Below, in pieces: positions 63,508 through 64,000 of a stretch of DNA of 64,000 nucleotides. This DNA comes from Bacteroides luti (lineage in GTDB: Bacteria > Bacteroidota > Bacteroidia > Bacteroidales > Bacteroidaceae). The stretch spans positions 339,195-403,194 of the forward strand of contig NZ_FQTV01000002.1 in assembly GCF_900128905.1 (NCBI RefSeq), read 5' to 3'. The notes beneath the pieces were generated by a model. It was not told where the DNA came from. It saw only the letters and a program-made list of their open reading frames with translations, and searched no databases. The translations under genes and the position numbers were made by a program. Each line of letters begins with the position of its first letter. Position 1 is the stretch's first letter.

Positions 63508-63745
63508 CATCCCTCACTCCCTTACTTTTTTATCTAACCAATTAAATAGCAGTTTATTACAAGGCGATGGATTGATTTCTATCATCACCAAACCATCACC
63601 AAAAGGCATGAACCCTCACCTTTGTGAGCGCAATCTGCAAATTTCAGACTTAATACGTCTTGAGCAATAATATAAGTTGAGTTTGATCATTTTTTTAATA
63701 AAAATAGCTCGAAATGGTGAGGGATGACCCAAAAAGTGATGGTTT
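63508..63745. repeat. Nested inverted repeats, MITE-like
   Basis: CATCCCTCAC (63508) matches GTGAGGGATG (63717) inverted; inside, AAACCATCAC (63590) matches GTGATGGTTT (63736), and CTCAC-CTTT-GTGAG sits at 63615-63628. No gene is seen across 63482-63825. May be a small non-autonomous mobile repeat; target duplications are not evident. Confidence 0.4.
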
Positions 63746-63826
63746 TAGTTTTTCAATAAGATGGTGTAGAAATACAAAGTCAAAACATCTCGCCTGTCTT
63801 TTTTAAAACGTAACCGGATATTGAAC

Positions 63827-63865
63827 AAACTCCCGCCAACTTTCAAAAAAAGCTGGCGGGAGTTT
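63827..63865. terminator. Strong hairpin, possibly bidirectional terminator
   Basis: AAACTCCCGCCA pairs perfectly with TGGCGGGAGTTT around a 15-base loop. It could end a reverse-strand gene entering from the right. Confidence 0.6.
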
Positions 63866-63920
63866 ACACATATAGATTGTTTGGAATAACCTTTCCTGGA
63901 TTGGGTGGTTCTTTTGCAAT

Positions 63921-64000
63921 TTAGTTGAAAAGAAGAGTTCCCAGAACTAGTTTTCTTTTCAGTAGCATGAGCTTTGCCTTTCCATACATCATTCGTTTTA
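63921..64000 (-). CDS. Possible C-terminal end of a transposase-like gene, runs off window
   Basis: Reverse-strand frame open to the edge, ending RMMYGKAKLMLLKRKLV ... LLFN and stop. The MYGxAxxxLLxxR pattern resembles the end of ISL3-type transposases. Only ~26 codons are visible, so this is weak; a strong hairpin lies 56 bp beyond the stop. Confidence 0.25.
   Translation of the reverse strand, partial: KRMMYGKAKLMLLKRKLVLGTLLFN

Noticed and set aside
63446..63670. Forward 74-codon frame after the lipoprotein operon
   Set aside because: It begins within the terminator hairpin and runs through inverted repeats; no coding character.

Overview
The window is chromosomal DNA from a Bacteroidales bacterium, most likely Bacteroides or a close relative. 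The evidence is the promoter form (TAnnTTTG at -7, sometimes TTTG at -33), a hybrid two-component regulator with a periplasmic propeller, many secreted glycoside hydrolases (GH97, GH43, GH127), a SusC-like TonB receptor, a VirE-type P-loop protein and lipoproteins with short lipoboxes. No plasmid origin, rRNA or CRISPR array is visible. The one tRNA is tRNA-Lys(TTT).

Layout. (1) 1-8.4 kb is an accessory, defence-like patchwork. It holds a VirE-family gene cut by the window edge, an Mrr-like restriction endonuclease, a chimeric relic made from an ABC-exporter tail and a VirE tail, a leucine-rich-repeat protein ending in a SEFIR/TIR domain, a Fic protein and a relic with a winged-helix end. (2) 8.4-15.9 kb is a small secreted-enzyme locus: a DUF1593 protein, a propeller-AraC regulator without kinase or receiver, and a protein with three GH43-like propellers. 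(3) 15.9-20.3 kb has a decayed DUF4143 ATPase, a heterodimeric ABC exporter and an acetyltransferase. (4) 20.3-38.7 kb is a glycan/glycoprotein-degradation locus without SusC/SusD: a six-hairpin-like protein, a full hybrid two-component regulator, then, divergently, a DUF6055 metallopeptidase-like protein, GH97 fused to a second metallopeptidase-like domain, GH43-F5/8C-LamG, GH127 and a DPP-IV-type peptidase. The mix of beta-L-arabinofuranosidase, possible alpha-galactosidase, prolyl-specific peptidase and two HExxH proteins suggests plant hydroxyproline-rich glycoproteins such as extensins as substrate; this is inference.

(5) 39.7-56.7 kb is a 16.95-kb integrated element in the 3' end of tRNA-Lys(TTT), bounded by a 14-bp direct repeat. 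It has a tyrosine integrase, an excisionase-like HTH protein, a replication-initiator-like protein, a complete tape-measure protein, a complete tail hub/fibre protein, two lipoprotein genes and small genes. It has no recognisable terminase, portal, capsid or lysis gene. It looks like a phage satellite that supplies tail length and host-range parts, or a pared-down prophage. It left the tRNA's original terminator at its far end and carries a replacement, and it has paired GTGCG motifs 12 bp apart at both ends and in front of the tail operon.

(6) 56.8-63.5 kb returns to host chromosome: EttA-type ABC-F protein, then a TonB-dependent receptor and a repeat-containing lipoprotein in one operon. 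The last 0.5 kb has a small inverted-repeat cluster and perhaps the end of a transposase-like gene running off the edge.
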